A stretch of DNA of 64,000 bases from NCBI GenBank assembly GCA_016722655.1, contig JADKIR010000004.1, positions 62,001-126,000 of the forward strand. The letters run 5' to 3'. The notes below the pieces were generated by a model. The model made no database searches, had not been told where the DNA came from, and saw nothing but the letters and a program-made list of their open reading frames with translations. How positions within the stretch are numbered: position 1 is the first letter of the stretch; each line of letters begins with the position of its first letter. The position numbers and the translations under genes are program-made. The DNA comes from Cytophagaceae bacterium. GTDB taxonomy: Bacteria > Bacteroidota > Bacteroidia > Cytophagales > Spirosomataceae. Below, one piece after another: positions 62,893 to 64,000 of the stretch.

Positions 62893-64000
62893 TCACACCT
62901 CCAGTACCAAATTCACAAAAAAATCCAGAGCGGTTTGCTGAATTTCCAGCTTATGGCGATTGGGATAAATCAATTCCAGTCGTTTTTTTACATTCTCCAA
63001 ACCTATCCCATGGCTTTCAGCGTTTTCCATTTCTTCTGTCTTTGAATGCAGGCTATTATGCACTTTAAAATAGAGATTGTGGTCATCATGAGTAAGAGTT
63101 ATAAATATCCATGAGGGCGACAAAAAACTAAGGCCATGTTTGAATGCATTTTCTACGAAAGGATTGAGGAGCATTGGTGCCAAATATATCTCCCTGTCAG
63201 AGGCCTGGACATTTACCTCAATTTTTATATCCTTGCTCTCATCAATCCGCATCCTTTGAATCTCTATAAAATTATTGAGATAATCGATTTCTTTGGACAG
63301 CGGAATGCGATCCTGATGGTTTTCCTGAAGCATAAACCGCATCATATCTCCCAATTTTTGTATTCCGTCTGAGGTTTTTGATGCATTTTCCTTCAGTGCC
63401 ACCGAGTAAAGCGTATTGAGGGCGTTAAACAGGAAATGTGGGTTTATCTGCGAGCGAAGACTGGAAAGCTCTGCCGATTTATTACTGATTTCAGTCTTTA
63501 GAAAGATTTTTTCTTTTAATAGTGCCTTTCTCAAAAATGCAACACCCACCGAAGCCAAAACCACCAGGCCGAATATCAAAAACAAATAATAGAAGTCTAT
63601 TTCAAAATAAGAACGATTGTAAATGGACCAAATCAGCAACTGAAATGCATGAACCAATGTGGCTCCGGCGATAGCATTGACTAGAAAACCCAGCATATTT
63701 TTCCTGAATTTTTCTGAATTCAAATCATAAACATAGGGAAGGCACCGGTTAAAGAAATATCCCTGAAGAAAGTAAACAACAACTCCGGTTAATCCCAAAA
63801 TCGTCATTTCTCTTACAGGACCACTCCAATAGTCTTTTTGGGGAATATTACCTGCCACGGCCACAATCACCAAAAAAACACTTATTGCCGCCTCAAGTGC
63901 ATACCCTATAACCTGATTGTTGTCTTCTTCTTTTAACCTGGCTTTTACAAAATAAAATCCTTGTGCCAATGCCTCGTAGAGACACAATAAAACCAGTAAT
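62893..64000 (-). CDS. LytS-type membrane sensor histidine kinase (partial, N-terminus outside)
   Basis: The frame is open to the end of the window, so the N-terminus is missing. Several TM helices (YALEAAISVFLVIVAVAGNI, LGLTGVVVYFLQGYFF, IAGATLVHAFQLLIWSIYNR, YYLFLIFGLVVLASVGVAFL) precede the His_kinase motif LRSQINPHFLFNALNTLYSV and the HATPase part MLLNPFVENAFKHGLSF with GIGLENVKKRLELIYPN. It pairs with the LytTR regulator downstream. The signal is unknown. Confidence 0.9.
   Translation of the reverse strand, partial: LLVLLCLYEALAQGFYFVKARLKEEDNNQVIGYALEAAISVFLVIVAVAGNIPQKDYWSGPVREMTILGLTGVVVYFLQGYFFNRCLPYVYDLNSEKFRKNMLGFLVNAIAGATLVHAFQLLIWSIYNRSYFEIDFYYLFLIFGLVVLASVGVAFLRKALLKEKIFLKTEISNKSAELSSLRSQINPHFLFNALNTLYSVALKENASKTSDGIQKLGDMMRFMLQENHQDRIPLSKEIDYLNNFIEIQRMRIDESKDIKIEVNVQASDREIYLAPMLLNPFVENAFKHGLSFLSPSWIFITLTHDDHNLYFKVHNSLHSKTEEMENAESHGIGLENVKKRLELIYPNRHKLEIQQTALDFFVNLVLEV

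Overview
The window comes from a Bacteroidota chromosome, most likely Cytophagales (inference). It is AT-rich, with Bacteroidota-type promoter elements (TAnnTTTG) and weak ribosome binding sites. Marker genes of that phylum include the fused GlmU-like enzyme, DUF6089 proteins beside uppS and bamA, RprX/RprY-like and LytS/LytTR regulators, and an NtrC-type regulator with GAFTSA in place of GAFTGA. The genus cannot be fixed from sequence alone.

Layout. 1-7.5 kb: end of a C-terminal processing protease, tsaB, hpf, htpG, a serine hydrolase, a DUF4395 protein and an RprX/RprY-like two-component pair whose regulator is frameshifted. 7.7-12 kb: trypsin-like protease, amidohydrolase and two pirins. 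12-18.3 kb: small membrane proteins, aspS, a VanZ protein, a tail-fibre-like secreted protein, an acyl-ACP desaturase and PlsC. 18.5-26.8 kb: the envelope block CBS protein - nadK - two DUF6089 proteins - uppS - bamA - two OmpH/Skp chaperones. 26.8-34.5 kb (minus strand): holB, GlmU-like enzyme, subtilase, trans-sulfuration enzyme, DUF937 protein and a lipoprotein. 35-37.9 kb: a sigma-54-type response regulator cut in two by an IS110-family element. 37.9-45.7 kb: GH106-like glycosidase, purM, an overlapping four-gene membrane operon with diacylglycerol kinase, a thioesterase, a protein of ED-repeat heptads, tRNA-Arg(CCG) and a split membrane/LytTR pair. 45.9-49.8 kb: sigma factor and membrane TPR protein converging on a TPR-CHAT protein. 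50.2-57 kb: a stress-like group of very small membrane proteins, an ECF sigma factor operon, Hsp20 and a LOG protein. 57-64 kb: S9 peptidase, a lipoprotein, an IS3-family element and a LytTR/LytS two-component pair running off the edge.

Themes. Envelope biogenesis (uppS, bamA, Skp) and envelope stress sensing recur. The most system-like unit is sigma factor / membrane TPR / TPR-CHAT at 45.9-49.8 kb. Seven frame breaks (five in the IS110 transposase, one in the IS3 transposase, one in the RprY-like regulator) are each explained by loss of one A from a short A-run in the coding strand. That common pattern suggests either assembly homopolymer errors, which concentrate in repeats, or recent decay. 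It should be settled before any of these genes is called dead.
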